From the NCBI GenBank assembly GCA_018114805.1, contig CP073042.1:4881501-4945500 (forward strand): DNA of 64,000 bases, read 5' to 3'. Numbering within the stretch: the stretch's first letter is position 1; every line of letters starts with the position of its first letter. Source of the DNA: Candidatus Streptomyces philanthi (GTDB lineage: Bacteria; Actinomycetota; Actinomycetes; Streptomycetales; Streptomycetaceae). The notes under the pieces were generated by a model. It saw only the letters and a program-made list of their open reading frames with translations. It ran no database searches and was not told the origin of the DNA. A program made the translations under genes and the position numbers. Positions 1 through 9,428 of this stretch are shown piece after piece.

Positions 1-405
1 GCCGTCCAGGACACGCACCGAGGGGTGACCGGCCCAGCGCAGCAGCCACCAGGCGCGCGCGGCGGCCCAACCACCGGAAGGCGACGGCGGGTCGCCCGCT
101 CCCCCGTCGTAGACGACCACCGGATGCTGGGCACGCACCCCGGCCCGGCGCATCGCCGCGCCGAAGACCTCCAGGTCGGGCAACAGGTGGCGGCCCGCGG
201 GGCCGGGCGGGCCGGCGAGTTCGGTCTCCAGGTCGACGAAGACGGCACCGGGCAGGTGCCCCCCCTCGTACGCGGCGCGACCGGACCTCTCACCCTCGGC
301 GCGACCGCCGGGCGGCGTCATCTGCCAGCGGATGTCGAGCAGCAGCGGGGGGCGGTCGGCGGCCAGTTCGGCGGCGAGTTCGCGAGGCGTGATGGTGGCG
401 TTCAT
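1..405 (-). CDS. Sulfurtransferase (rhodanese family), C-terminus cut off by window edge
   Basis: The reading frame starts at an ATG whose complement lies at 403-405 and runs off the left end of the window. The translation begins MNATITPRELAAELA, then LLLDIRW, a typical start of the first rhodanese domain of thiosulfate/3-mercaptopyruvate sulfurtransferases, followed by GHLPGAVFVDLETEL and VVVYDGG. Proteins of this family move sulfane sulfur from thiosulfate or mercaptopyruvate to an acceptor such as cyanide through a cysteine in the second domain, which is outside the window, so activity cannot be judged. A GAGG ribosome site lies just upstream of the ATG. The gene is divergent from the VOC gene at 681, so 406-680 should hold both promoters. 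Confidence 0.8.
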   Translation of the reverse strand, partial: MNATITPRELAAELAADRPPLLLDIRWQMTPPGGRAEGERSGRAAYEGGHLPGAVFVDLETELAGPPGPAGRHLLPDLEVFGAAMRRAGVRAQHPVVVYDGGAGDPPSPSGGWAAARAWWLLRWAGHPSVRVLDG

Positions 406-680
406 GGTCCTCATCCTCGCGTAAGCGCGCCCGCGCCGTACGAATCACGCCGAACCTCACGTACGACCGATCGACACCGGCCCGCTACCTCGGCGCATGA
501 GGTGCGCCGTGCCGCAGCGGGCATGGTTCGAGGGGAACCCGGGCAGTGCGGCGCGGTCGCGGAGCGCGCCGCGACCGCTACTGCGAGCATCTGGGAAGTC
601 CCGTTCCGTAACAACCCCGCGTGCCGCGTCGGCACGGGGGTAATCAGGCCCCACGACGACGTTCCAAGGAGACGAAGACG

Positions 681-1559
681 ATGACCGAGGCACGGCGGTC
701 CCCCGAGTGGCACCACCCCGGGGTCAGCCCGGGTGCTCCCACCGTACGCGGCGTCCGGGAAGGTTCCGGTGGCGAGGTCGGCCTGAGTGGGCGCGAGCCC
801 GCCCGGCGCACGCCGGGGACGCCCTGCTGGACGAGCCTGATGGTGCACGGCCTGGCCGCGACGCAGGAGTTCTACCAGGGCCTGTTCGGCTGGGAGTTCC
901 AGCCCGGGCCCTCCCAGTTCGGCCCATACGTGCGGGCGTTGCTCGACGGGCGTCCGGTCGCCGGGATCGGGGAGCTGGCACCGGGGTTGCGGCTTGCCGT
1001 GGCCTGGACGACGTTCCTGGCCAGCGACAACGCGGACGCCACGGCCGAGCAGATCCGCTGCTGCGGCGGCACGGTGGCGGTCGGCCCGCTGGACTCCGGG
1101 GACGAGGGCAGGATGGCCATCGCCTCCGACCCGCTAGGCGCGGTGTTCGGCGTCTGGCAGGCGCGCGGCCACCTCGGCAGCGAGGGGGGCGGCGAGCCGG
1201 GGACACCCGTGTGGACGGAGTTGCTGACGCCGCAGACGGCGAGCGTCGACAAGTTCTACCAGACGGTCTTCGGCTGCGCAGGCGAGCAACTCGCGGCGTC
1301 CGACGAGGACTACGTGACGCTGACGGTGCGCGGTCACCCGGTCGCGGCGGTGCACGGCGTCGGCCAGTCCCTCCCCCGTGACCGGGGCCCGCACTGGGTG
1401 ACGTACTTCGAGGTCGCGGACCCGGACCAGGCGGCCAGCCGGGTCGCGGAGCTGGGCGGGCGCGTGGTGAGCGGCCCGCGGGCCACGGCGACCGGCGACT
1501 GCGTGCAGGTCACCGACCCGGAGGGCGCGGCGCTCACCCTGGTGCGGACGGAGCACTGA
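681..1559 (+). CDS. VOC (glyoxalase/bleomycin resistance) family protein, two-domain
   Basis: The start at 681 is chosen because AAGGAG at 666-671 sits at ideal spacing; an upstream in-frame ATG at 621 lacks a ribosome site. The 292-residue protein has two tandem VOC modules. The first contains CWTSLMVHGLAATQEFY and GWEF, the second PVWTELLTPQTASVDKFYQ and GPHWVTYFEV. This pattern is common in Streptomyces two-domain VOC proteins of unknown substrate. VOC folds bind a metal and act as dioxygenases, glyoxalases or drug-binding proteins; I cannot pick one. Expect a cytoplasmic protein with no signal peptide. It stands alone, divergent from the sulfurtransferase. Confidence 0.8.
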   Translation: MTEARRSPEWHHPGVSPGAPTVRGVREGSGGEVGLSGREPARRTPGTPCWTSLMVHGLAATQEFYQGLFGWEFQPGPSQFGPYVRALLDGRPVAGIGELAPGLRLAVAWTTFLASDNADATAEQIRCCGGTVAVGPLDSGDEGRMAIASDPLGAVFGVWQARGHLGSEGGGEPGTPVWTELLTPQTASVDKFYQTVFGCAGEQLAASDEDYVTLTVRGHPVAAVHGVGQSLPRDRGPHWVTYFEVADPDQAASRVAELGGRVVSGPRATATGDCVQVTDPEGAALTLVRTEH

Positions 1560-1869
1560 CCACGGTACGGACGCGCGGCCAGGCGGCCGAGCGCACTCGG
1601 CGCGCGCACGGCGCACGCTACGGCCGCGGCCGGCCGGTACGCCGGGCGGCGGGGCGCGACCCCACGGGACGCGGGCGCGGCGGGCCGGGCGGGGTAGCAG
1701 CCCGCGCCGCCGGGCGCGGACGGGAGGAGGAGGCCGCGCGGGCGAGGCGCGGCGGTCGCGGCGGTCGCGAACGGCGACGGACGGCGACGGACGGCCAGCG
1801 ACGAGCCGTCACGGGGGGGCGCCGCTCGCCACGAGCCGTGCGCTCGGGTGGGGCGCTACGGGCGGTGCG
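1560..1869. other. Gene-free stretch, extreme GC, short repeats
   Basis: About 310 bases between the VOC gene and the convergent thymidine kinase. It is almost pure G and C and carries direct repeats of ACGGCGACGG near 1772-1796. Open frames here are long only because stop codons are rare at this composition. I see no credible gene or clean terminator. Confidence 0.5.
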
Positions 1870-2670
1870 CTACGGGTGGAGCCCGCTGGTGGGCGCCGCG
1901 ACGACGGCGCGGGCCCCGGTGGCGGGCTGGACGCCGTCCACGGGCAGCACCTCGGGGGAGAGCGCGGCGGCGCGGGCGGCGGAGGCCGTCATGCGGCGCC
2001 GGTGGTGGCGCCGGCACAGCACCTCGTAGCCCACCTCGGTGGCGCCGTCGGCGCCGGCCACGCCGCTTGTAGCCGCGTCCCGCGCGGCGTCCGGTGCGCT
2101 CGTCGGGTCGGCGTCGTCGGTGCCCTCGCCGTGGGCCGGCTTGTGCACGTCGCCGACGACGACCTGGGCCCCCTCGACGACCATCCGGCCGCCCACGGTG
2201 CGCGCATTGTGCGTGGCGCGGGCGCCGCACCAGCACAGCGCCTCGACCTGGAGCACCTCGATCCGGTCGGCGAGTTCGACCAGCCGCTGCGAGCCGGGGA
2301 AGAGCTTGCTGCGGAAGTCGGTGGTGATGCCGAAGGCGAAGACGTCGAGGCCCAGGTCGTCGACGATGCGGGCGAGTTGGTCGATCTGTTCCGCGGCGAG
2401 GAACTGGGCCTCGTCGGCGATCACGTAGTTGGCCCGGCCGCCCGCGCTCAACTGCGCGACGAGGTAGGCGTAGAAGTCGAAGCCCTCGTGCGCCTCGATG
2501 ACCTCGGTCTCCAGGCCGAGCCGCGAGGAGAGACGCCCCTCCCCCGCCCGGTCGTCCCGGGTGAAGATCATGCCCTGGAGGCCGCGTGCCGAGCGGTTGT
2601 GCTCGATCTGCAGAGCAAGCGTGGACTTTCCGCAGTCCATCGTTCCGCTGAAGAAAACCAGCTCGGGCAT
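1870..2670 (-). CDS. tdk: Thymidine kinase (TK1-like, type II)
   Basis: Phosphorylates thymidine to dTMP with ATP in the pyrimidine salvage pathway. The 266-residue product has the P-loop GTMDCGKST at residues 9-17, the DEAQF motif with the catalytic glutamate at about residue 87, the lasso-side sequence GITTDFRSKLFPGS, and zinc ligands CWC at 146-148 and a later CRRHH. Between the last helix and CRRHH lies an Ala/Asp-rich insertion of about 40 residues (about 176-216) that makes the protein longer than the usual 190-220 residues. It stops with TAG. Transcribed alone; the next gene on the same strand is 120 bases upstream. Confidence 0.93.
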   Translation of the reverse strand: MPELVFFSGTMDCGKSTLALQIEHNRSARGLQGMIFTRDDRAGEGRLSSRLGLETEVIEAHEGFDFYAYLVAQLSAGGRANYVIADEAQFLAAEQIDQLARIVDDLGLDVFAFGITTDFRSKLFPGSQRLVELADRIEVLQVEALCWCGARATHNARTVGGRMVVEGAQVVVGDVHKPAHGEGTDDADPTSAPDAARDAATSGVAGADGATEVGYEVLCRRHHRRRMTASAARAAALSPEVLPVDGVQPATGARAVVAAPTSGLHP

Positions 2671-2793
2671 GGGGGAACACGGGCCTTTCGGTCGTTGTGG
2701 AGGTCACGGCGCCGTCCCGCGCCTCGTCGCCCGCGCCGGGGGCGCGCGGGGGTGTCGTACGCGGGCGCGGGCGCCTGGCGCGCGGCCGATGAG

Positions 2794-4029
2794 CTACGTG
2801 CGTACTTCGAGGAGCGGCACGAGTTGTTCGACGGGGGTCATGGAACCGTGCAGGCCCACCATGGCCGACTCGTTCGGTTCGGTGCGGCTGGCCACGACGG
2901 CGACGTCGTCACGGGCGGCGGCGACCACGTCCCCGATGCGCCCGTACACTCGCTCGTCCACGCCGTCCCCCGGCCGTCCGAACCAGCCGGCCGCGATCGC
3001 CTCGTCCCGGCTGGCCACCCACATCCGGTCGCCGAGCACCTCGCGCCAGACGGCGAGCACGTCCCCGGCCGCCCCCGGCACGGCGTACACGTGGCGGGCC
3101 CGGCCCTCGCCGCCGAGCAGGGCGACGCCCGCGCGCAGCTCCCAGTCCTCGTCGAAGTCGATGCGCGAGCCCGGGTCGAAGGGCAGGTCGATCATGCCGT
3201 GGTCGGCGGTGACGTAGAGCGCGGAGCGCGGCGGCAGCTGCTCGGCGAGCCGCTGCGCGAGGCCGTCCACGTACATCAACTGGCCGCGCCAGTCGTCGGA
3301 GTCCACGCCGAACCGGTGCCCCTTGCCGTCCACCTCGCTGTAGTACGTGTAGACCAAGGTGCGGCCGGCGGCACCGGTCTGGGTCGCGGTGAAGTCCATC
3401 CGCTCCTCGCCGGAGAGCCGGCCGTGGAAGGCGCCGCCGCTGAGCGCGATCCTGGTGAGCGGGGTGTGCTGGAAGGCGGGCGCGGACACCTGGCAGGTGT
3501 GCACGCCGGCGGCGTCAGCGAGTTGGAAGACCGTGGGGTACGGCTGCCAGGCGTGCGGGTCGGTCCACGGCTGCCAGCGGAGCTGGTTCATCAGCGCCCC
3601 GGTGGCCGGGTCGACGACCGTGTAGCCGGGCAGGCCGTGCGCGCCGGGCGGCAGTCCCGTGCCCACCGAGGCCAGCGAGGTCGCCGTGGTGGAGGGGAAG
3701 CCGGCGGTCAGCGGGCGGCCCGTGCCGTTCCGGGAGCTGGGGAGGAGCGAGGTCAGGAACGGCGCCTCGGCGGGGTGTGCCCGCAGCAGCTCCCAGCCGA
3801 GCCCGTCGATGAGGAAGACGCACACCCGGTTGGCCGGCGCCAGGTCCAGGCCCGGCGTGCCGGTGAGGCCCGGCACCTCCTGGCCGACCACGACGGCGGG
3901 CAGCAGATCACTGAGCGAGCCCGTGCCGTACTGCGGCAGCGGGGCGGTGGCGGGGTCGAGGGTCGCGCCCTGGGGCTGCCACTCGGGCCAGGTCGCACTG
4001 GTGGCGGGGCCCGCGCTGGAATCCGACAT
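2794..4029 (-). CDS. Alkaline-phosphatase superfamily nucleotide pyrophosphatase/phosphodiesterase
   Basis: 411 residues without a signal peptide. VFLIDGLGWELL near residue 71 supplies the first metal-binding Asp. GFPSTTATSL near 110 carries the Thr nucleophile expected for nucleotide pyrophosphatase/phosphodiesterase relatives. YVTADHGMIDLP near residue 265 supplies the second metal site (Asp-His). The family hydrolyses phosphodiesters or phosphomonoesters; the natural substrate is unknown. Its ATG overlaps the stop of the upstream DUF5998 gene by one base (TGATG), so the two are translationally coupled and probably cooperate. Ends with TAG. Confidence 0.85.
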   Translation of the reverse strand: MSDSSAGPATSATWPEWQPQGATLDPATAPLPQYGTGSLSDLLPAVVVGQEVPGLTGTPGLDLAPANRVCVFLIDGLGWELLRAHPAEAPFLTSLLPSSRNGTGRPLTAGFPSTTATSLASVGTGLPPGAHGLPGYTVVDPATGALMNQLRWQPWTDPHAWQPYPTVFQLADAAGVHTCQVSAPAFQHTPLTRIALSGGAFHGRLSGEERMDFTATQTGAAGRTLVYTYYSEVDGKGHRFGVDSDDWRGQLMYVDGLAQRLAEQLPPRSALYVTADHGMIDLPFDPGSRIDFDEDWELRAGVALLGGEGRARHVYAVPGAAGDVLAVWREVLGDRMWVASRDEAIAAGWFGRPGDGVDERVYGRIGDVVAAARDDVAVVASRTEPNESAMVGLHGSMTPVEQLVPLLEVRT

Positions 4030-4616
4030 CAGCGGCTGGTCGCCGTGGTCGCCTCGGACAGCGCCTGCGCGAACGCCAACGTCTGGCGCACACTGTCGGG
4101 CCCGTCGCCCGCCTCGCTCACGCGCAGCGACAGGTCGTCGGCGGTGGACGAGCCGGTGTAGCAGTGGTGCGCCTCGCAGTTGGGGTCCCCACAGCTCGCG
4201 GGCTCCAGGTCGAGCCTGCTCACCGCGCCCCAGCCGATGGTCAGCACCACCTCGCGGGGCAGCATGCCCGGCGCGTACGACTCGGGGTTGGCGACGACTC
4301 GGCTGAGCACCACCGAGGAGATCCGGTTGAGCTTCACGGACTCGGTGGAGGTCGTGGCGTACGGGGTCGCGGAGCTGTCGTCGGCGGCCTGCTCGTCGGT
4401 GTGGCTCACGATGAAGCGGGTGGCGGTGAGCACGAGGACCGTGACGTGGCGGCGGACCTCGTTGGAGTCGAAGGTCGTCTCCTGGTGCACCAGGAACGCC
4501 ACCACCGGTTCGCCGCCCACGGCGCCCTCGACCGCCTCGGCAACGAGGGCCGGGTAGTAGCCGCTGCGCTCGATCGCCGCGCGCAGCCCCTGGGTCGTCG
4601 TACCGGTCTTCGCCAT
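4029..4616 (-). CDS. DUF5998 family protein
   Basis: A 195-residue protein beginning MAKTGTTTQGLRAAIERSGYYP. I recognise it as the conserved actinobacterial family annotated DUF5998, with no known function. It has no membrane segment. A patch CGDPNCEAHHCYTG near residue 145 contains three Cys and two His and could bind a metal (inference). A second in-frame ATG nine bases upstream (4625) is possible. The gene is immediately upstream of, and coupled to, the phosphodiesterase gene. The frame stays open far upstream into the broken acetyltransferase gene, but that is a composition effect. Confidence 0.75.
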   Translation of the reverse strand: MAKTGTTTQGLRAAIERSGYYPALVAEAVEGAVGGEPVVAFLVHQETTFDSNEVRRHVTVLVLTATRFIVSHTDEQAADDSSATPYATTSTESVKLNRISSVVLSRVVANPESYAPGMLPREVVLTIGWGAVSRLDLEPASCGDPNCEAHHCYTGSSTADDLSLRVSEAGDGPDSVRQTLAFAQALSEATTATSR

Positions 4617-4743
4617 GCGTCCCATCCTACGGGCCCAGGCCGGTCCACATCCCCTCCCCTGTCGCCACCCGCGTCGAGCCGCCCTCGCCGCCGGGCCCCG
4701 GCCGGCCCACCACGCGCCCGCGCCGGGCCTGGGACGGCGCGGC

Positions 4744-7310
4744 TCAGTACGCGGGGCCAGTCGCAGGGACGCGCCCAGGACGGACAGCCCGCGCGGGGCC
4801 ACGACCACCGGCTCCAGGTGCACGGCCACCATATCGGGGTGGTCGTCGACCAACCGGGAGACGCGCAGCAGCAACTCCTCCAGGGCCGCGGTGTCCACCG
4901 GTCGCGAGCCGCGCCAGCCGAACAGCAGCGGCGCGGTGCGCACCGACCTGATCAGCTCGGCGACGTCGCGGCCGGTGGCCGGTATGAGCCGGTGGGCGGT
5001 GTCGCCAAGGAGCTCGGAGGGGGCGCCGGCCAGACCGAAGGAGAGCACGGCTCCCGCGGCCGGGTCGATGGCGGCTCGGACCACCGTGTCCACGCCGCGC
5101 GGGGCCATCCGCTGGACGACCAGGCGCAGCTCGTCGGGGCCGCCGAGCAGGGTGGTCAACTCGGCGTAGGCGCGGCGCAGTTCCCGTTCGCCGCCGAGGT
5201 CGAGCCGGAATGCGCCGAGGTCGGCGCGGTGTCGCAGGTGGGGGGCGGTGGGCTTGAGGGCCACCGGGTAGCCGAGCCGGGCGGCGGCCCGCGCCGCGCC
5301 GTCGGGGTCCGGCGCGGGCAGGGCGGGCAGCACGCTGATGCCGTAGCGGGCCAGCAGGCGCTGGGTGTCCGGCGCGGAGAGCGCGAAACTGCGCGCCGGG
5401 TGGTGCGCGCGCCCCCGCTCCCCGGCGGGCCGGGCGACCCGCGCGGTGCCGGGGGCAGCGGGTCCGGTGGGGTGGGCGGCCTGCCGCGCGGCGCCGGCGG
5501 ACGGCGGGGGCGCGGCCTGCGCCGGGGCGGGGGCGCATCGCAGGGCGGGGGCGGAGGGGCGACCGGGGCCGGCGGGCGGCGGGGTGCGACCGGGCTCGGG
5601 GCGTGCTCGGAGGCGGGGGCGGGGCCTGCTCGGCGTCCTCGTGGGCGTGCGCGGCGAGCAGCACGTCGATGTCGGCCCCGGCGCCGGCCTCGTCGATGTC
5701 GTCGTACTCGGGCACCCGGCCCGGCTCGGCGGCCTGGCGCCGCCAGTGCGCGTACCGCACGGCCTCGGCCAGCGCGCGCACCGCGCGCTCGGCCGCCGGA
5801 TACGCCAGTACGCGGCTCCCGCCCGTCGGGCCGTCCGGCGCCGCGGGCGAGCCGGCCACGGGCTCGCCACCCGTGGCGGGGGCGCCCGCGAAGTCTCGGA
5901 CGGGGGGCGCGCCGGTCACGGGCGGGCGCTCCCGCCCCGCGTCCGGGGGGCCGGGCTGGGCCAGCGCGGCGGCCAGGCCCGGGATCTCCAGGTGCACCAC
6001 GACCACCGGCTTGGCCACGTCGCTCGCGGCGGCCGACTCCCGGATCGCCCGCGCCAGCTCCGTGGCGGGCTCCTCGTCGACGGCAGGGATGGCCGTGACG
6101 ACAACGGCATGGCACAGGTCGTCGGCCAGGGCCCGGTCGAGGGCAGCGCGGAAGTCGGCCGGCTGGGCGGCCGTGGTCAGGTCGAGCGGCGGTAGCGGGC
6201 GCAGACCCTCGGTCAGGCAGGCGTCGTAGCTGATCAGGCCGAGCGACTCCGAGTTGCCGAGGATCGCCACCCGGGGGCCGCGCGGCAGGGGCTGCGCGGC
6301 CAGGAACAGGCCCACGTCGGCCAGCTCGGTGACCGTGTCCACGCGGATGACGCCCGCCTGTCGGAACAGCGCGGAGACCGTGGCGTCGGGGATGCGGGTC
6401 GTGGGCACCGCGTGCCCGGGGGGCTCGCTGCCGCTGTGCCGGGCGCCCTTGACGACCACGACCGGCTTTGAGGACCGCGGTGCGCTTGGCGAGCCGGGTG
6501 AACTTTCGGGGGTTGCCGATGGACTCCAGGTACAACAGCGCCACGTGCGTGTGGGGGTCGTCGTGCCAGTACTGGAGCAGGTCGTTGCCCGAGACGTCGG
6601 CCCGGTTGCCGGCCGAGACGAAGGTGGAGATGCCGAAGAGGCCGGAGCCGCGCCGGTGCAGCCCCGACAGCAGGGCGATGCCGATCGCGCCGGACTGGGT
6701 GAACAGGCCCAGGTTGCCGGCCGGTGGCATCTGGGGCGACAGGGAGGCGTTCATCCGTACCCCGTCGGCCGTGTTGATGATCCCCAGGGCGCCGGGGCCG
6801 ATCAGCCGCATCCCGTACGACCTGACCTGGCGGACCAGCTCCCGCTGTCGCTCCAGGCCCGCCGGCCCGCTCTCGGCGTACCCGGAAGAGACCACGACCA
6901 GGCCCTGCACACCGCGCTCACCGCAGTCGGCGATGACGGCGGGCACCTGCTTCGGCCGGGACCGCGATGACGGCCAGGTCCACCGGCTCCTCGATGTCGT
7001 GCAACGAGCAGTAGGCGGCGACGCCCGTCGCCCCGTCGGCGGAGCCCCCCTCGGCGGGCGTCCCGTCGGCGTGGGTCCCTTCGGCGGGCGGCCCGGCCGG
7101 CTCCGCGTCGCGGCGGGGCAGCGGGCCCGCGCCGGCGGGTTCCGGTGCCGCACCGACCGCGCCGGGGGCGCCCGCCGCCACCCGTGGCGCGGCTTCGGCG
7201 GCGCGGCGGGCCTGGGCCAGGTCGGCGCCCGTCAGCCAGGAGCGCCCCGGAGCAAAGGCGTGGTTGACCGCGCACGCCCGGCCCGTGTAGTTGCCGCGGG
7301 TGTCCGGCAC
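4744..7310 (-). pseudogene. Broken protein acetyltransferase / ADP-forming acyl-CoA synthetase-like gene, GNAT domain missing
   Basis: Family members in Streptomyces are about 950 residues: an N-terminal GNAT acetyltransferase, a CoA-binding and ligase-CoA region and a C-terminal ATP-grasp domain. Here the coding sequence jumps frame at least four times. VDLAVIAVPAE (about 6960) continues out of frame as QVPAVIADCGERGVQGLVVV. RLAKRTAVLK (about 6470) continues as KPVVVVKGARHSG. An Ala/Pro-rich linker near 5600 changes frame before LLARYGISVLPALPAPDPDG. The last frame change near 4755 is needed to reach ATGPAY and its stop. Upstream, homology begins only at YTGRACAVN (about 7290), so the whole GNAT domain that should precede it is absent. 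As written it cannot make the enzyme. One-base errors could explain the frameshifts but not the missing domain. Confidence 0.75.
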
Positions 7311-8301
7311 CGGGTCGCCCGAGGCCCGAACGGGCGCCGACGCCGACCGCACCTGGGCGCTGCGCCACGTGGACCAGACGACGCGGCGGCTGCGCCGGCC
7401 CGAGGTCGCTGGCGAGGTGTCGGGGGCGACCGCCGACGAGTTCACCGACGCCAGCACGCACGGCACCCGGTGGCGGGGCGGCAGGCGCCTGGCAGTGGCC
7501 GCGCTCGGTGTGTTCCTGCTGGCCATGGCGCTGATCACGGGCATCGAGTGGGCCGCGGGCGGGCCGGTGTCCAACGTGTGGGGCGACGACAAGAGCGGCA
7601 CCACGTTCGGCAACAGCGTCTCCCGGAGCGCGGACCGGCCGACCCGACCCGACCCGGCGCCCACCACGGAGCGGCCGGCGACCGGCGAGGACGACCGGCC
7701 GCGCGAGGAGGGGCGCGACCCGGACGCGACGCGGCCCGACGGCGGCGCCACCGACCCCACCCGCACGCCGACCACCCCGCCCGCCCCCGCCCCCACGGGT
7801 GGCGGCGCCGACCAGCGGACGCCCGGGCCCAGCGCCCCGTCGAAGCCCGGCACGTCCTCGACGCCAGGCACCACCGCCCCCACGCCGCCCGGCACCGGAG
7901 GCGAGAGCGGCACGGGCACCGACGGCGGGGGCGCCACGGCGGAGGGGGACGGCGCCGCCCCCGGCGCCGACCGCGTACGCACACGCGTGGTCGGGAGCGA
8001 CGGCGCCCGGCCCGTGCGGACCGGGCGAAGCTCCGAGGCCCGGGGCGGACCAACCCCGCGGCTGGCTCAGTCGCCGAGCACCCGGCGCAGGTACGCGTTG
8101 CCGAACCCGCGGTGGGGGTCGAGCCGGTCGCGGAGCGCCGTGAACTCGCCGAACCGCGGGTACACGCCGGACAGGTACTCCGCGTCCCGGCTGTGCAGCT
8201 TGCCCCAGTGCGGCCGGCCGCTGAGCGCTGTCATGATGCGCTCCGCCGCGCTGAAGTACGCCTCGTGCGGGGTGCCGCGGTACATGTGCACCGCCAGGTA
8301 G
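7291..8301 (+). CDS. Hypothetical single-pass membrane protein with Thr/Pro-rich tail
   Basis: The frame opens at TTG 7291 (GTG at 7300 is also possible). It encodes a charged N-terminus, one clear membrane segment LAVAALGVFLLAMALIT near residue 70, then GGPVSNVWGDDKSGTTFGN and a long Thr/Pro/Gly-rich disordered tail. The layout (short cytoplasmic N-terminus, one helix, GSTTFG-like motif, low-complexity exterior) is common in uncharacterised Streptomyces proteins. The last 235 bases overlap the convergent oxidase gene, so the true stop probably lies near 8060 and a frameshift is likely. The start abuts the point where the neighbouring acetyltransferase loses its N-terminus, so this gene may also be 5'-truncated. 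Confidence 0.45.
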   Translation: MPRVSGTGSPEARTGADADRTWALRHVDQTTRRLRRPEVAGEVSGATADEFTDASTHGTRWRGGRRLAVAALGVFLLAMALITGIEWAAGGPVSNVWGDDKSGTTFGNSVSRSADRPTRPDPAPTTERPATGEDDRPREEGRDPDATRPDGGATDPTRTPTTPPAPAPTGGGADQRTPGPSAPSKPGTSSTPGTTAPTPPGTGGESGTGTDGGGATAEGDGAAPGADRVRTRVVGSDGARPVRTGRSSEARGGPTPRLAQSPSTRRRYALPNPRWGSSRSRSAVNSPNRGYTPDRYSASRLCSLPQCGRPLSAVMMRSAALKYASCGVPRYMCTAR

Positions 8302-9428
8302 GCCGTGTCGCGCCCGGACGCGGTGGACAGCGGGATGTCGTCGGCGGGCGCGGTGCGCACCTCCACCGGGAAGCTGACCCGCGCCCCCGTGCGCTCGACC
8401 ATCGCCCGCAGCTTGCGCAGCGCCCCGATGGCCGCCGCGCGCGGCAGCGCGTACTCGCACTCGACGAACCGGACCCGGCGCGGGCTGGTGAACACCTTGT
8501 ACGGGATGTCCGTGTACGTGCGGGCGGACAGCGCGCGGCTGGAGACCTGGGCGATACCGGGGATGGTCGCAGGAACCGCGCGGCCCACGGCGCACGCGGC
8601 CTGGAAGAGCCCGTTGGAGAGCAGTTCGTCCTCCACCCAGGCGCTGATCCGGCCGGCCGGGGCGATGGGGCCCGCGCTGCGGTTGTTGCGCTTGGTGAGG
8701 CAGTTTCCGGTGTGCGGGAACCAGTAGAACTCGAAGTGCTCGTTCTCGGTCACCAACTGCTCGAAATCCTCGGTGACCTGGTCGAACGTCATCGGTTCCT
8801 CGCGGGCGGTCAGCAGGAACTGGGGCTCCATCGCGAAGGTGAGGGCCGTCACGACGCCGAGCGCCCCGAGGCCGACGCGGGCGCTGGCGAAGACGTCCGG
8901 GTTCTCGGTGGCCGAGCAGCGCAGCACCTCGCCCTCGGCCGTCACCAGCTCCAGGGCGGTGAGCTGGGCCGAGAGCGAGGCGGAGGCACGGCCGGTGCCG
9001 TGCGTGCCGGTAGCGGTGGCGCCGGCGGCCGTCTGCTCCATGATGTCGCCCATGTTGGCCAGCGACAGGCCGTGCGCGGCCAGCGTCGCGTTCAGCCGTT
9101 TGACCGAGGTCCCGGCGCCGACGGTGACGGTGCCGGCCGCCGTGTCCAGGGCGTGCACTCCGGTCAGCCGCTCCGGCCGGATGAGCAGCCCGTCGGTGGC
9201 GGCCGTCGCGGTGAACGAGTGCCCCGTGCCGACGGCCTTGACCGGCAGCCCCGCGTCGACCGCCGACCGCACCACGTCGACGACCTCCGCCGTGCTGGCC
9301 GGCGTGACGACCCGGGCCGGCCGGGCCGTCACGTTCCCCGCCCAGTTACGCCACGGGCTGGGAGTGCCGCCCGCCCTCCTCGCGACCATCGTTCTCGCGC
9401 CGTTCGCCACCGTCCTGGCCATCCGCAT
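8067..9428 (-). CDS. FAD-linked oxidase, D-arabinono-1,4-lactone oxidase family
   Basis: Up to 453 residues. WRNWAGN followed by ARPARVVTPAS and VKAVGTGHSFT form the start of a PCMH-type FAD domain (the His of GHSFT is the usual flavin-contact site). GDIMEQTAAGATATGTHGTG is the second FAD loop, and the C-terminal ALO domain ends with HWGKLHSRD. Members oxidise aldonolactones or sugar alcohols with oxygen. Homologs start close to WRNWAGN, so an ATG at 9389 may be the true start; the longer start overlaps the MFS gene by 83 bases. Same-strand overlap suggests an operon with the exporter. Confidence 0.85.
   Translation of the reverse strand: MRMARTVANGARTMVARRAGGTPSPWRNWAGNVTARPARVVTPASTAEVVDVVRSAVDAGLPVKAVGTGHSFTATAATDGLLIRPERLTGVHALDTAAGTVTVGAGTSVKRLNATLAAHGLSLANMGDIMEQTAAGATATGTHGTGRASASLSAQLTALELVTAEGEVLRCSATENPDVFASARVGLGALGVVTALTFAMEPQFLLTAREEPMTFDQVTEDFEQLVTENEHFEFYWFPHTGNCLTKRNNRSAGPIAPAGRISAWVEDELLSNGLFQAACAVGRAVPATIPGIAQVSSRALSARTYTDIPYKVFTSPRRVRFVECEYALPRAAAIGALRKLRAMVERTGARVSFPVEVRTAPADDIPLSTASGRDTAYLAVHMYRGTPHEAYFSAAERIMTALSGRPHWGKLHSRDAEYLSGVYPRFGEFTALRDRLDPHRGFGNAYLRRVLGD

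Noticed and set aside
1876-4161. Very long open frames opposite tdk and the phosphodiesterase
   Set aside because: Shadows of real genes on the other strand: high GC removes stops, and the translations are low-complexity Arg/Ala/Gly with no family pattern.
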